From Candidatus Nanosalina sp. J07AB43 (GTDB lineage: Archaea > Nanohalarchaeota > Nanosalinia > Nanosalinales > Nanosalinaceae), in contig GL982574.1 of the NCBI GenBank assembly GCA_000220375.1, positions 43,541 to 103,727 of the forward strand: a stretch of DNA of 60,187 nt, in the 5' to 3' direction. Under the pieces are notes generated by a model, which had not been told where the DNA came from, made no database searches, and saw only the letters and a program-made list of their open reading frames with translations. This document shows, piece by piece, positions 35,267 through 44,297 of the stretch. Each line of letters begins with the position of its first letter. Within the stretch, counting starts at the first letter, position 1. Made by a program: the position numbers and the translations under genes.

Positions 35267-35704
35267 TTAGTTTTGGCTTGCTCTCTTTCTTACCATGTCT
35301 GCATCTACTGTGGTAGGTATTGGTACTGCTGCGTCGAGGAGCTCTATTGTTACCTCTCGGTTTGGTTCATCGACACGTGTGATCTTGGCTTCTTCGCCTT
35401 TGAATGCTCCTCCGATAACTTCTACTTCGTCTCCCTCTTCGATCTTGATTTCCTCTTGTTCGTCATTGAGGTATTTTTCTACTTCTTCGACGCTTACTTC
35501 CTCGTCTATTATCCCGTTAATGTTTCTTACGTCACTGGCCAGGTCTCTGATGTCTGCTTCGTTTCCTTCTATGAAGATGTATCCTTTGAGGTCTTCTGGG
35601 TGGAATACAGCTCTTATGTCTCTGCTGTTGTTTTCGATTTTACTTCTGAGTGATTCAATGGCTGTTTTTTCTCTTCCACGTGTTGTCCTGGCTGTAAGTA
35701 TCAT
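35267..35704 (-). CDS. spt5: Transcription elongation factor Spt5 (archaeal NusG)
   Basis: Spt5 clamps RNA polymerase and raises processivity. The 145 residues have the NGN domain (ILTARTTRGREKTAIESL, then LKGYIFIEGNE) and a KOW domain (GDEVEVIGGAFKGEEAKITRVD). It follows secE by six bases, the universal archaeal order. Confidence 0.96.
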   Translation of the reverse strand: MILTARTTRGREKTAIESLRSKIENNSRDIRAVFHPEDLKGYIFIEGNEADIRDLASDVRNINGIIDEEVSVEEVEKYLNDEQEEIKIEEGDEVEVIGGAFKGEEAKITRVDEPNREVTIELLDAAVPIPTTVDADMVRKRASQN

Positions 35705-35710
35705 TCTATA

Positions 35711-35935
35711 TCATCCTAAGATCTGCGGTAGTAGTGTTGATGCGAGGTAGAAGATAAATCCTACTAGACCTATGATAACCATTCCTGCACCTGTTACCTT
35801 TGCCGACATCGAGAATTCCTCTCTGTCAGGTTTTTCGGTTATCTTTAGAACTCTCTTGGTTTCTTTGAACTTGTCTACTATTCTTTGTTTGGTTTCGGTT
35901 AGAGAGTTCTTTATTTTTTTTATGCTAAGGTCCAT
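35711..35935 (-). CDS. secE: Protein translocase subunit SecE (Sec61 gamma)
   Basis: The 74-residue single-spanning subunit clamps SecY. It has an amphipathic helix (KRVLKITEKPDREEF, with the conserved basic-Pro-Asp-Glu-Phe block) and one C-terminal transmembrane helix (AGMVIIGLVGFIFYLAS). It leads the operon with spt5 and three ribosomal proteins. Confidence 0.93.
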   Translation of the reverse strand: MDLSIKKIKNSLTETKQRIVDKFKETKRVLKITEKPDREEFSMSAKVTGAGMVIIGLVGFIFYLASTLLPQILG

Positions 35936-36130
35936 AAAGGGCTTTTACCTCGTTTCCCTCTGGTTAGAAGCAGAACTGGGCTATCTCTAACTACAAGCCT
36001 TGGTTCCCTTCCACCTGAGGTGGTATAACGGGTTAAATATTAGGTCTCGGCCAAATTTTATAAAGAGAATCCGACAGGTGGGAAAAGTTACTTGCCCTGG
36101 CGTGATTGGTTCGGAGCTGTGAGAGCTCTT
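35936..36130 (-). promoter_or_regulatory. secE-operon promoter and structured leader
   Basis: A strong TATA-like TTTATAAAATTT (36053-36064 read on the minus strand) predicts a transcript starting near 36032 and a leader of about 97 bases before the secE ATG. The leader has a self-complementary CCACCTCAGGTGG (about 36012-36024) and GTTAGA/TCTAAC arms (about 35963-35991). Leaders of this type could be an autoregulatory site for L1 or L10; this is inference. On the plus strand, GAGCT/AGCTC arms followed by TTTT end at about 36132, next to the ftsZ stop. Confidence 0.45.
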
Positions 36131-37222
36131 TTAGATGAATTCTACTCCAAGCTCTTCTTCTATCTCATCTTCGTACTCGTCTTGATGTGTGTTGTCAGGT
36201 CCGTAGATCTGTGGGGAGTCTACACCTGTAACGATGATCATGGCTTGAAGTGACTCGTCCATGTCTTCTCTGACTTGTGCTCCCCAGATGATCTTTGCGG
36301 AGTCTGAGAGCTTTCCTGAGACAGTGTTTACGACCTCCTGTGCCTCGTTGAGTGACAGACCTGTTCCTCCGTTTACATTTACGAGAGCTCCCTTTCCTCC
36401 TTCTATTTCTACATCCAGAAGAGGGTTTGACAGAGCTTTCTGGACTGCTTCTGTTGCCCGTGAGTCGGTGTTTGACTGACCCATTCCTATCATGGCGATT
36501 CCTCCTTCACCCATGACTGCCCGGATGTCCGCGAAGTCGAGGTTTACAAGTCCTGGCTTGGTGACTAGTTCTGTTACTCCTTTGACTGCGTTTACCAGTA
36601 TTTCGTCTGCGATCTTGAAAGCTGTGTTTAGGGATACATCTGGTACTATTTCAAGGAGTTTGTCGTTTGGTATTACAATTAGTGTGTCAACGACTTCTTC
36701 AAGTCTTTCAAGCCCGTATTCTGCGTTTTCTTGTCTTGATTGTCCTTCCATCTCAAACGGCAGGGTGACTATTCCTACTGTTAGCGCGTCCTGTTTCTTT
36801 GCTTGTTCAGCTATGACTGGCGCGGATCCTGTACCGGTTCCTCCTCCAAGCCCGCAGGTGATGAAAACCATGTCTGCACCTTTAATGGAGCTTTTTACCT
36901 TCTGCTGGCTTTCCTTAGCAGATTCTTCTCCGACTTTTGGATCTGCACCTGCACCAAGTCCTCCTGTCAGTTCTTTCCCTATCAGCACTTTTTTATCGGC
37001 GTTTGCGTATAGGAGATCCTGTGCGTCGGTGTTCATTGCGATTGTGTCGCATCCTTCTATTCCGACGTCTACGAGGCGTGATATAGTATTGTTTCCGGCG
37101 CCACCGGTTCCTACAACCTTAATTTCTGCCTTTCTTTTCTCAATAAGGTCTTCTAGTTCGCTGTCGATATCGTGGTTTTGATTCCCTGATCTGCCAGTGC
37201 TTTGAGCCTCGTTTTGATTCAT
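36131..37222 (-). CDS. ftsZ: Cell division protein FtsZ
   Basis: FtsZ is the tubulin-like GTPase of the division ring. The 363 residues have the nucleotide loops GTGGAGNNTI near 37, MNTDAQDL near 63 and GGGTGTGSAP near 125, and the T7 catalytic segment VNLDFADIRAVM near 221. The C-terminal tail is short and acidic, ending ELGVEFI. A TATA-like TTTTTATATAC on the minus strand (about 37264-37274) is 47 bp from the ATG, giving a leader of about 20 bases. Confidence 0.97.
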   Translation of the reverse strand: MNQNEAQSTGRSGNQNHDIDSELEDLIEKRKAEIKVVGTGGAGNNTISRLVDVGIEGCDTIAMNTDAQDLLYANADKKVLIGKELTGGLGAGADPKVGEESAKESQQKVKSSIKGADMVFITCGLGGGTGTGSAPVIAEQAKKQDALTVGIVTLPFEMEGQSRQENAEYGLERLEEVVDTLIVIPNDKLLEIVPDVSLNTAFKIADEILVNAVKGVTELVTKPGLVNLDFADIRAVMGEGGIAMIGMGQSNTDSRATEAVQKALSNPLLDVEIEGGKGALVNVNGGTGLSLNEAQEVVNTVSGKLSDSAKIIWGAQVREDMDESLQAMIIVTGVDSPQIYGPDNTHQDEYEDEIEEELGVEFI

Positions 37223-37343
37223 AGCAAGTCAACCCTTACCCTATAATGTGTTGTTATCACCAAGGTATATAAAAATGCCTGAAATACACGGAAATCCGGT
37301 GTTAAAACCCTGTAGATCGCCTGAAGGCTTGTATAGAATTTAG

Positions 37344-37986
37344 TTATCCTTTGATCTCAACCTGTTCAAACTCTGTGTTCTCTAGAATCTCTTCTCTGAC
37401 ACTTTGTTTCAGCTCTTCAGGTATGTCATGGTCAGCTGAGCTATGGTCAATTTTCTACCTTGTCCTCCTCAAAACTAAGGCTTCCGTGTCCGAGCCTGTA
37501 CCTGAATATCTGTCTTACCTTCTCCTCACTATCTTCAACTTTGTTTATAATCTCCACTTCGTAAACCAAGTCTTCTCCGGAGAGAGGATGGTTGAAATCT
37601 ACTCTCACTCGACCTGAGCTGTTTGACAGAACCTTGCCTTTTCTATTCCCGACCATTACCTCATCTCCAACTCTTACGTTTACATCCTGCTTCTTGAATT
37701 CTTTCTCCGGGTAGGTCTGTATTTTGTCACTCTCTCTTTGGCCGTAAGCTTCTTTGCTTGGAATCTGAATGTTTTCCTCTCTGTCGCCTGGCTCCATTCC
37801 TGCTATCTTGTCTTCAAGACCTTCTATCACATATTCTGAGCCGATCAGAACCGGAACAGGTCTGTACTCAACTTCGTCGCTGTAAACACCTTCCCCACGG
37901 GCTCTGTCCTCATCTGATATGTCAAATATGTCTCCATCTGATGTTTTGCCTACATAGTCTATCAAAACCATATCTCCTCGTTCCAT
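37344..37986 (-). CDS. FKBP-type peptidyl-prolyl isomerase (long archaeal type), frameshifted
   Basis: The main fragment (37986-37447) has an FKBP domain with an inserted flap (GDMVLIDYVGKTSDGDIFD, YVIEGLEDKIAGMEPGD, NHPLSGEDLVYEVEI), as in SlyD/FKBP26 proteins that combine isomerase and chaperone activity. Adding one A to the A4 run at 37451-37454 extends it in frame by about 35 residues (KIDHSSADHDIPEELKQ...VEIKG) to a stop at 37344-37346; long archaeal FKBPs have such a C-terminal extension. The remaining bases to ftsZ hold only its promoter. Confidence 0.88.
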
Positions 37987-38053
37987 AAATTCGGCCCTCT
38001 TATGACGTACTTACTCGTTTAAGATTTAAGAGTGCTTTATGGATTTTAATTAC

Positions 38054-38323
38054 ATGAGTTGGATGGATAAGCTTCCAGACAAGCTTGAGGCTTCGCTTCA
38101 GAATATTCTGGAAATGACAAACAGGCATGAAGAATCTTACATGAGCGCCGAGAACGCATCTGTAGGGCAGCTCTGGGTGGCTATCGCTCATATGAACCAA
38201 CAAATCAACGATCTAGAACAGATAGTGCATGCACAGAGAAAGGCCTTAAACAACCTTGACCAGGAGGTAAACGTTAATCAGCATCTTGACGAGAACCTGG
38301 AGGAAAGCCTGAAAAGATACTGA
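38054..38323 (+). CDS. Small coiled-coil protein
   Basis: This 89-residue helical protein (DKLPDKLEASLQNILEMTN, HMNQQINDLEQIVHAQRKALNNL) looks like a coiled-coil adaptor with no domain I can name. An ATG at 38039 would add five residues, but the TATA element GATTTAAG (38023-38030) is 27 bp from ATG 38054, which I prefer. It lies between divergent FKBP and convergent leuS. Confidence 0.6.
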   Translation: MSWMDKLPDKLEASLQNILEMTNRHEESYMSAENASVGQLWVAIAHMNQQINDLEQIVHAQRKALNNLDQEVNVNQHLDENLEESLKRY

Positions 38324-38351
38324 CAAACCGGTTCTCCCGGCTTGTAGAGGC

Positions 38352-41213
38352 TTATTTCATTATTATAGCAGGTTTGCAGGGTTCGGATCTCTCTGCCTTC
38401 TCGTCCTCACTTTCTCCCTCGGTACTTATCTTTATCCAGGTGTTGAACTCTTCCTCAAGGTATTTCTTGTTGTTCTGTATGATCTCCTTTTCTTCGTTCT
38501 GACCGAAAACTGTATCAGGAAGGTCTCCAGGTGACTCCAAATATTCTTTGAGGTACTGCTCGATTTCCTCTGGCTCAAATTCTGTCTGTTCAATAAGTTT
38601 CTGCATTGCTTCCCCGAACTCTGGGCGCTCCTCGACCAGATCCGTCATTTCGTTGAATAGGTTTCTTTTCGCCTTATTGCTAACAATGATTCTGATTTCC
38701 TCATACTCATCATCGACAAGATCCTCAAGGGATCTAATATCTGATTCCACCGTCCTGATGAACTCTTCGGCTGATTCGGCTGCCTCGTCCATTTTTTCTT
38801 GTTCAGGTGTAGGCCACTTTGAGTCGGATACAAATCCTTCCTTACCTATTTCCTCCCAGAGTTCCTCGCATATATGAGGTGTGAAAGGAGCCATGAGCTT
38901 GATCTGTGTCTCAACAACCTCGTTAATTACTTTCCTGTTGAGGTTTTCTGACCTGTTTCTGTACCGGTTTATTAGAGAGTTTACCTCGAAGAACCCGTTT
39001 AAACCGGACTTTCGTGTTTGAAAGTCCTCCATTCCATTGGTGGCGTCTCTTATAATCTTCTGTAGCTTGGAAAGAACGTATCTATCTATTCTGTTGTTTT
39101 CTCTTTCCTCTCCAGTGTTGTAGAGTTCTTTGCTTCTATCGTAGAAATTCTGTATTTTGTTGAAGTATTCCTGTACGTCGTCTGTGTTCCAGTCAAAGTC
39201 CTGCCATGGTTCTCGTGATGCGAAGATGAAGAATCTGGTTGTGTCGGCTCCGTATTCCTGAATGGCGTTGTCAGGAAGCTCTACGTGGCCCTTTGACGAA
39301 GACATTTTTTTCCCTTCAAGTTTTCCTAGACCCCAAGTTGCAATTCCTCTAGGCCAGTCTTCTTGTTCGAAGAGAGCGGTGTGATGGAATAGCATGAATG
39401 TCAGATGGTTTTGAATTAGAGGGTATGCAGACGTTCTCCAGTCAAGAGGATACCAGTAATCAAACTGTTCTCTTGCCTCTTCAATTACCTCTTCTTCGAT
39501 CCCTGTCTTGTCTTCGACCTCCTCAATTGTTCCTTCTTGGTTGAATACGTAGTCGAAGAACTCGGGTTCGAGCTTGTCAGCTGATACGTCTTGAATTACG
39601 TGTCTTATGGTGTAGAAGGCCATGTAGATGGTTGAGTCAGACAGAGGTTCTACAACAAAGTCTTCGTCAAAGGGTAGATCTGTTCCTAAACCGTAGTTTC
39701 TGATGGATGGCCATGATTCCAGCCAGTCTATCGTGTGCTCGTAGTCTTCACGTTTCTCATCCGGTATGATATTCATATCGTCTAGGTGGGAGTGCACTTT
39801 ATCTTTCCAGCCTTTGTCCCCGTATTCGAGGAACCAAGACTGCTGCATAGAAACTATTACCTCTCCTCCGCATCGGCATACTACCTTTTCAGAGAAATCG
39901 TATATGGAGTCAAAGTATCCGGCATCTTCAAAGTCCTTGATTAATACGTCTTTAATTGAGTTTACGCTTTCCGAGGTGTACTCTCCGCATTTGGCGTTTA
40001 GCTTGCCGTTGTGGAACTCTTTTTCGTATACCTCTTCTGTAGCTTCTTCTAAAGCTTTTTTATCATCCTGTGAGCTAATGCCGTGTTTTTCGCACGCCTC
40101 TCTTGCAGGTAAACCGGTGTATTCCTCGGTGTTGATTATCTGTTTTGGCTCTATGTTTCGAACTTCGTTTGGAGTTATTCCGTATTCTTGAAGTGTTTCC
40201 TCAGAGTCCTTTAGTTCCTGCAATGCTATGTAGTCGTATGGTGCGTGCGCTGGAACGGACATTACAAGTCCTGAACCAGAGTCTGTGTCGACAAAGTCTG
40301 CTGGAAGCATTATAACTTGGTCGTCTGTTACAGGATTTCTGAAGTACTGTCCCACTACATCACCACCTTTCAGCTCCTCCAGCACCCTGATATCTCTGTC
40401 CTGGTGTGAGAGCTTTTTCTGAGCTTCTTCGCTTATCATCCATTTTTCGTCGTCAACCTCTGCTATTACGTAGTCGCCCTGTGGCTTGACATGAGTATGT
40501 GTCACGCCGAAGACTGTTTCTGGTCTCAGGGTTGCCATAGGAAGATACACTTCATCTCCTTTGTACTCTCCTTTGAATTTGACAAGGCTGTATTCCTGTC
40601 TTTCGGCGTCTTCCCCTTCTAGGAGATCGTGCGTTGTCACAGGGTTTTCGTCGTTCAGACAGTATTTCGTAGGGTGCATCCCCTGTTTCATCAGACCTTT
40701 CTCTCTGAGTCGTTTGTACTGCCATTCTATGAATCTGTTGTACTGGTTGTCGTTTGTTGTGAATTCTCGGCGCCAGTCCACGCTGTACCCTAGCTTCTTC
40801 ATGTTCGGCTTGTAAGAATTGTTGATGAAGTACTCTGCGTAATCCATAGGCTCCTCCATGGCTTTGAGGTCTTCCTCAGGTACGTTGTAGGTTTCTGTCA
40901 GGGTCTCCCATTGATCTTCTTCATCTTCCTGTAGTCTCTCGAGCGCCCCGATTATAGGTGTTCCTGTTACATGCCATGCCATAGGAAAAAGAACGTTGTA
41001 TCCTTGCATGCGCTTAAACCGTGCGAAGACGTCTGGCAATGTATATGTTCCTACGTGACCTAGATGCATTCCTCCGCTGGGATAGGGATAGGCTACCGTT
41101 ATGTAGAACTTGTCCTCGTTGCTGGGATCTGATTCGTACAGGTTTTCTTCTTCCCATTTCTCCTGCCATTTTGACTCTATTTCGGTCATCCTATCCTCAA
41201 ACCTATCGCTCAT
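38352..41213 (-). CDS. leuS: Leucyl-tRNA synthetase (archaeal type)
   Basis: It charges tRNA-Leu. The 953-residue enzyme has the HIGH box in YPSGGMHLGHVGTY near 50, the CP1 editing domain (LRPETVFGVTH, conserved TRPET-like stretch), and KMSSSKGH near 637, followed by the anticodon-binding and C-terminal domains. All catalytic parts look intact and the frame is unbroken over nearly 2.9 kb. Confidence 0.97.
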   Translation of the reverse strand: MSDRFEDRMTEIESKWQEKWEEENLYESDPSNEDKFYITVAYPYPSGGMHLGHVGTYTLPDVFARFKRMQGYNVLFPMAWHVTGTPIIGALERLQEDEEDQWETLTETYNVPEEDLKAMEEPMDYAEYFINNSYKPNMKKLGYSVDWRREFTTNDNQYNRFIEWQYKRLREKGLMKQGMHPTKYCLNDENPVTTHDLLEGEDAERQEYSLVKFKGEYKGDEVYLPMATLRPETVFGVTHTHVKPQGDYVIAEVDDEKWMISEEAQKKLSHQDRDIRVLEELKGGDVVGQYFRNPVTDDQVIMLPADFVDTDSGSGLVMSVPAHAPYDYIALQELKDSEETLQEYGITPNEVRNIEPKQIINTEEYTGLPAREACEKHGISSQDDKKALEEATEEVYEKEFHNGKLNAKCGEYTSESVNSIKDVLIKDFEDAGYFDSIYDFSEKVVCRCGGEVIVSMQQSWFLEYGDKGWKDKVHSHLDDMNIIPDEKREDYEHTIDWLESWPSIRNYGLGTDLPFDEDFVVEPLSDSTIYMAFYTIRHVIQDVSADKLEPEFFDYVFNQEGTIEEVEDKTGIEEEVIEEAREQFDYWYPLDWRTSAYPLIQNHLTFMLFHHTALFEQEDWPRGIATWGLGKLEGKKMSSSKGHVELPDNAIQEYGADTTRFFIFASREPWQDFDWNTDDVQEYFNKIQNFYDRSKELYNTGEERENNRIDRYVLSKLQKIIRDATNGMEDFQTRKSGLNGFFEVNSLINRYRNRSENLNRKVINEVVETQIKLMAPFTPHICEELWEEIGKEGFVSDSKWPTPEQEKMDEAAESAEEFIRTVESDIRSLEDLVDDEYEEIRIIVSNKAKRNLFNEMTDLVEERPEFGEAMQKLIEQTEFEPEEIEQYLKEYLESPGDLPDTVFGQNEEKEIIQNNKKYLEEEFNTWIKISTEGESEDEKAERSEPCKPAIIMK

Positions 41214-41292
41214 AATAACTGTGTAGGTTGAGAATTTATTTCAATCTGTCCTAGTTCTCAGTTTGAATTGGTTGAGGGGCTTGGTGTTCACT

Positions 41293-41302
41293 ATTAATTT
41301 AA
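41293..41302 (+). promoter_or_regulatory. TATA box of first MinD-like gene
   Basis: ATTAATTTAA lies 25-34 bp upstream of ATG 41327. An in-frame ATG at 41303 touches this element, so it cannot be the start of a transcript made from it; the element therefore selects 41327 as start. Confidence 0.6.
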
Positions 41303-41326
41303 ATGATCAGAATTGAATGTAGTAGT

Positions 41327-42094
41327 ATGACCCGATTGATATGTGTGAGCAGTGGGAAGGGAGGGGTCGGAAAAACTACGGCAACCGCAAACATTGGAGC
41401 AGCTTTGACGCAGTTTGGTGCTGATACGGTTGTTCTTGACGCAAATCTTACTAACCCTAATCTAGGTTTCCATATAGGTATACCTCTGTATCCTACCACC
41501 TTGCATGATGTTTTGAAGGGTGATGCACATATCACAGAGGCGATGTATATACATGATTCTGGTCTTAGAGTGGTTCCTGCAGGTTTATCTGTTGATGATT
41601 TGAGAGATACTTCGCCTGACAATCTTTCTGATGTGCTTCTTGATGCGGTTGGTGAACCTGATTTTGTTCTTGTGGATTCTGCTGCTGGTCTTGGACAGGA
41701 GTCTGTCTCAGCTATAGAGGCGTCAGATGAGGTTCTGGTTGTTACTAACCCTAAGCTGCCGGCCGTGACTGATGCCTTGAAGACAGTTGATATTGCTGAG
41801 GAAGCAGGTACAGAAATTACAGGAGTTGTGCTTAACATGGTTAAGGACCATGATTCAGAGCTTGACAAGGAAGAAGTGGAGTCCATGATTGGATATGATG
41901 TGGTTGCGGAGATACCTCATCATGAGAAGGTTGAGGAGGCTCTTTCTGTTAAGAAGCCTGTTGTCCACCATGAGCCCGATCATAATGTCTCGGAGCGGTT
42001 TAAAGGCGTCTCAGCTGATATTGCAGGTGTTAGCTATGAGCCTGATATCACGGAGCCTGGCTTCTTTCAGACGCTTATTGACCGTGTTCGCTAG
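41327..42094 (+). CDS. MinD/ParA-family ATPase 1
   Basis: The 255-residue P-loop ATPase has the deviant Walker A SSGKGGVGKTT at residues 8-18, a Switch I-type DANLTNPNLGFHIG and Walker B FVLVDSAAGLGQES. It lacks an obvious amphipathic membrane-targeting helix as in bacterial MinD. The start at 41327 gives MTRLICVSS, matching MTRVISVVS of its tandem paralogue. Archaeal MinD-like proteins position motility or surface structures; the role here is not known. Confidence 0.88.
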   Translation: MTRLICVSSGKGGVGKTTATANIGAALTQFGADTVVLDANLTNPNLGFHIGIPLYPTTLHDVLKGDAHITEAMYIHDSGLRVVPAGLSVDDLRDTSPDNLSDVLLDAVGEPDFVLVDSAAGLGQESVSAIEASDEVLVVTNPKLPAVTDALKTVDIAEEAGTEITGVVLNMVKDHDSELDKEEVESMIGYDVVAEIPHHEKVEEALSVKKPVVHHEPDHNVSERFKGVSADIAGVSYEPDITEPGFFQTLIDRVR

Positions 42095-42161
42095 ACAAGA
42101 TTTACTTAGCTGGTTTAGATGGCGAGGTTTTTAATACAGGAAATATAATTCAGTTATTATA

Positions 42162-42922
42162 ATGACCAGAGTTATTTCAGTCGTCTCCGGTAAGGGAGGA
42201 GTCGGCAAAACAACTATGACTTCAAATCTAGGCGTAGCCCTATCAAAGCATGGAGAGGATGTTGTGATAATTGACGGCAACTTCTCCGGAGCAAACATTG
42301 CACAACACTTTGGGATGGGTTTCCAAGATGTCTCTTTGAATGATGTTTTGGAAGGCGATGCATATATTACGCAGGCGGTAGCAAAGCATCCTGAAGGTGT
42401 TTCAGTGCTTCCTGCCTCAATCCTCGAGTTTGAGTCCGAGACAGAGAACCTGAAGCACTCTCTAATTGATTTCCTCGGTGACAAGGACTATGTGTTGATT
42501 GATGCTGCTGCAGGCGTAGGTGATGAGGTAGAGGCTGCTGTTGAAGCTTCTGATGAGGTCCTCTGGTATCTAAACCTGAGCTCCCATCGTTGACAAACAC
42601 TCTTGGTGCGAAAGAGCTTGCGGACCAGAAGGATAGAGATGTGATAGGGTTAGTATTGAACGAAGTTAGGGATGAAAAACATGAGGTCGAACATGAAGAC
42701 ATCACGGAGCTAGTTGGAGAAGACGTCATAGGAAGAGTGCCTGATCATGAACATGTAAGAGAGGCAATTGCGCTGAGAAACCCCGTGGTTTCGTACAAGC
42801 CTGATTCGAGGGCTTCACATGCTATAGAGGATGTTGCCTACAAGATGAGAGGTGAAGAGCCTCCTGAAAGAGGTCTTGGTACAAAGATTAGGTACAAGAT
42901 GGATGAAATAGATTTGATATAG
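42162..42922 (+). CDS. MinD/ParA-family ATPase 2, frameshifted
   Basis: This is the tandem paralogue of the gene before it, with the same deviant Walker A (SGKGGVGKTT), DGNFSGANIAQHFG and VLIDAAAGVGDEV. Fragments 42162-42593 and 42590-42922 join if the repeated CT at about 42561-42564 is removed (...DEVLVSKPELPSLTNTLGAKEL). A TATA-like TTTTTAATA lies 27-34 bp upstream of its ATG. Two MinD-like genes in series with their own promoters suggests separate expression. Confidence 0.87.
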
Positions 42923-42973
42923 GCCATGAACAGTGAGGATAAATCCGTAAAGATTATTTCCTGAAATTAAGTC

Positions 42974-44295
42974 ATGACCTCTTTCTTCCACAGCTATGAT
43001 CTGAGAGGAATTTATCCTGATGAGATAGGCTTAGATGAGGCAGAGAAGGTTGGAAAGGCTTACGGCACTCACACTGAAGCTGAGGAAGTTTTGATAGGAC
43101 GTGACGGTAGAACAAATGGCTCTGAGGTGGCTGAGGCTTTTATGGATGGTGTATGCTCTACTGGGACTGATGTGGCATACATGGGTATGGCACCTACTCC
43201 TCTGATTTATTTTGGTCAGGTTAGAAATGGTTTTGGCTCAGCTGCAGTTGTCACAGCCTCTCATAACCCATCCGAATATACTGGTTTCAAGTTCAACAGA
43301 CCTGAAGGAGTCGCAATGTCACGTCAAGGAGGTATGAGGGATATCCAGGATATCTATGAGTCCAGGGATTTTGAGGCTGGCTCAGGCAGTGTTAGAGAGA
43401 TCGAAGTATTGGATGATTATGTACGTGAGGTATCTGAACTGGTAGGCAACTTAGATCTTGACGTATTGATTGACTGTGGAAACGGTGTTACTGGTCTCAT
43501 GGCCCGTAGATTATTTGAGGAGCTTGGGTGCAATGTAAGGATTCTTAATGAAGAGATTGATGGAAGTTTTCCTAGTCATCTCCCTGACCCTACAGATGAA
43601 AAGGCTCAGCGAACTGTTGAAAAGGCTATGGATGGAGAGGATCTCGGCATTATATTTGACGGGGATGGCGATCGTGCAGGTTTTGTACTCCCTGAACATG
43701 GTTATGTTCAGGAGGATGAAGTTATTACGCTTTATCAGAACAAGCCTTAGACCATGGAAAAGGTGAAGTTATCCATGACTTGAGAACATCTAAGATTGTG
43801 GCGGAGAAGGTTGAGGAATACGGTGGCGAACCTGTTGAGTCTAGGGTAGGCCATACTTTCATTTCAGAGGAGATACACGCACGCGATGACGCTGTTTTTG
43901 CGGGGGAGTTGTCTGGACATTTTTACTTCCCGGTTTATGGTTTTCCGTGGGACGATGGGTTGCTTGCGGGAGCGTTGATGGCGAAGATTGCTGACAGACA
44001 AGATCTTGTTAAGAGGCTTGAAGGCTTCCCGGATTATCCGGTCTCTCCTGAGATAAACTTTGAATGCAGCCATGAAAGGAAAGACGATATTATGGAAGCT
44101 ATATCTCGGGAGTTCTCTGACCATGATATCTCCACGATGGACGGTGTTAAGATCAGTTTTGATTCTGGCTGGGCACTTGTTCGTCCATCTAGCACTGAAC
44201 CTAAGATCAGATTAAGATGTGAGGCAGATACGGATAAGGCATTACAGAAGATAAGATCTCAGATGGAGTCAGAGCTTCAACAGATTCTTGATTGA
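42974..44295 (+). CDS. Phosphomannomutase/phosphoglucomutase, frameshifted
   Basis: It interconverts hexose 1- and 6-phosphates, linking glycogen and cell-surface sugars to glycolysis. Fragment 42974-43750 has the phosphoserine loop TASHNPSEYTGFKF and metal loop FDGDGDRAGF; fragment 43780-44295 has GELSGHFYFPVYGFPWDDGL and the phosphate-binding RPSSTEPKIRLRCEA. One base is missing near 43729; restoring it gives ...VITALSEQALDHGKGEVIHDLRTSKIV. It ends three bases before the convergent sugar kinase gene. Confidence 0.92.
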
Positions 44296-44297
44296 GA

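Noticed and set aside
36083-36132. Small plus-strand RNA ending in a GAGCT/AGCTC hairpin and TTTT
   Set aside because: The stem is only five base pairs, and the same TATA sequence is better explained as the secE-operon promoter; kept only as a note in the leader feature.
36492-37181. Long open frame of 229 residues on the plus strand inside ftsZ
   Set aside because: It is fully antisense to an intact FtsZ, has low-complexity Ser/Pro/Thr composition from reading acidic-protein codons backwards, and no promoter.
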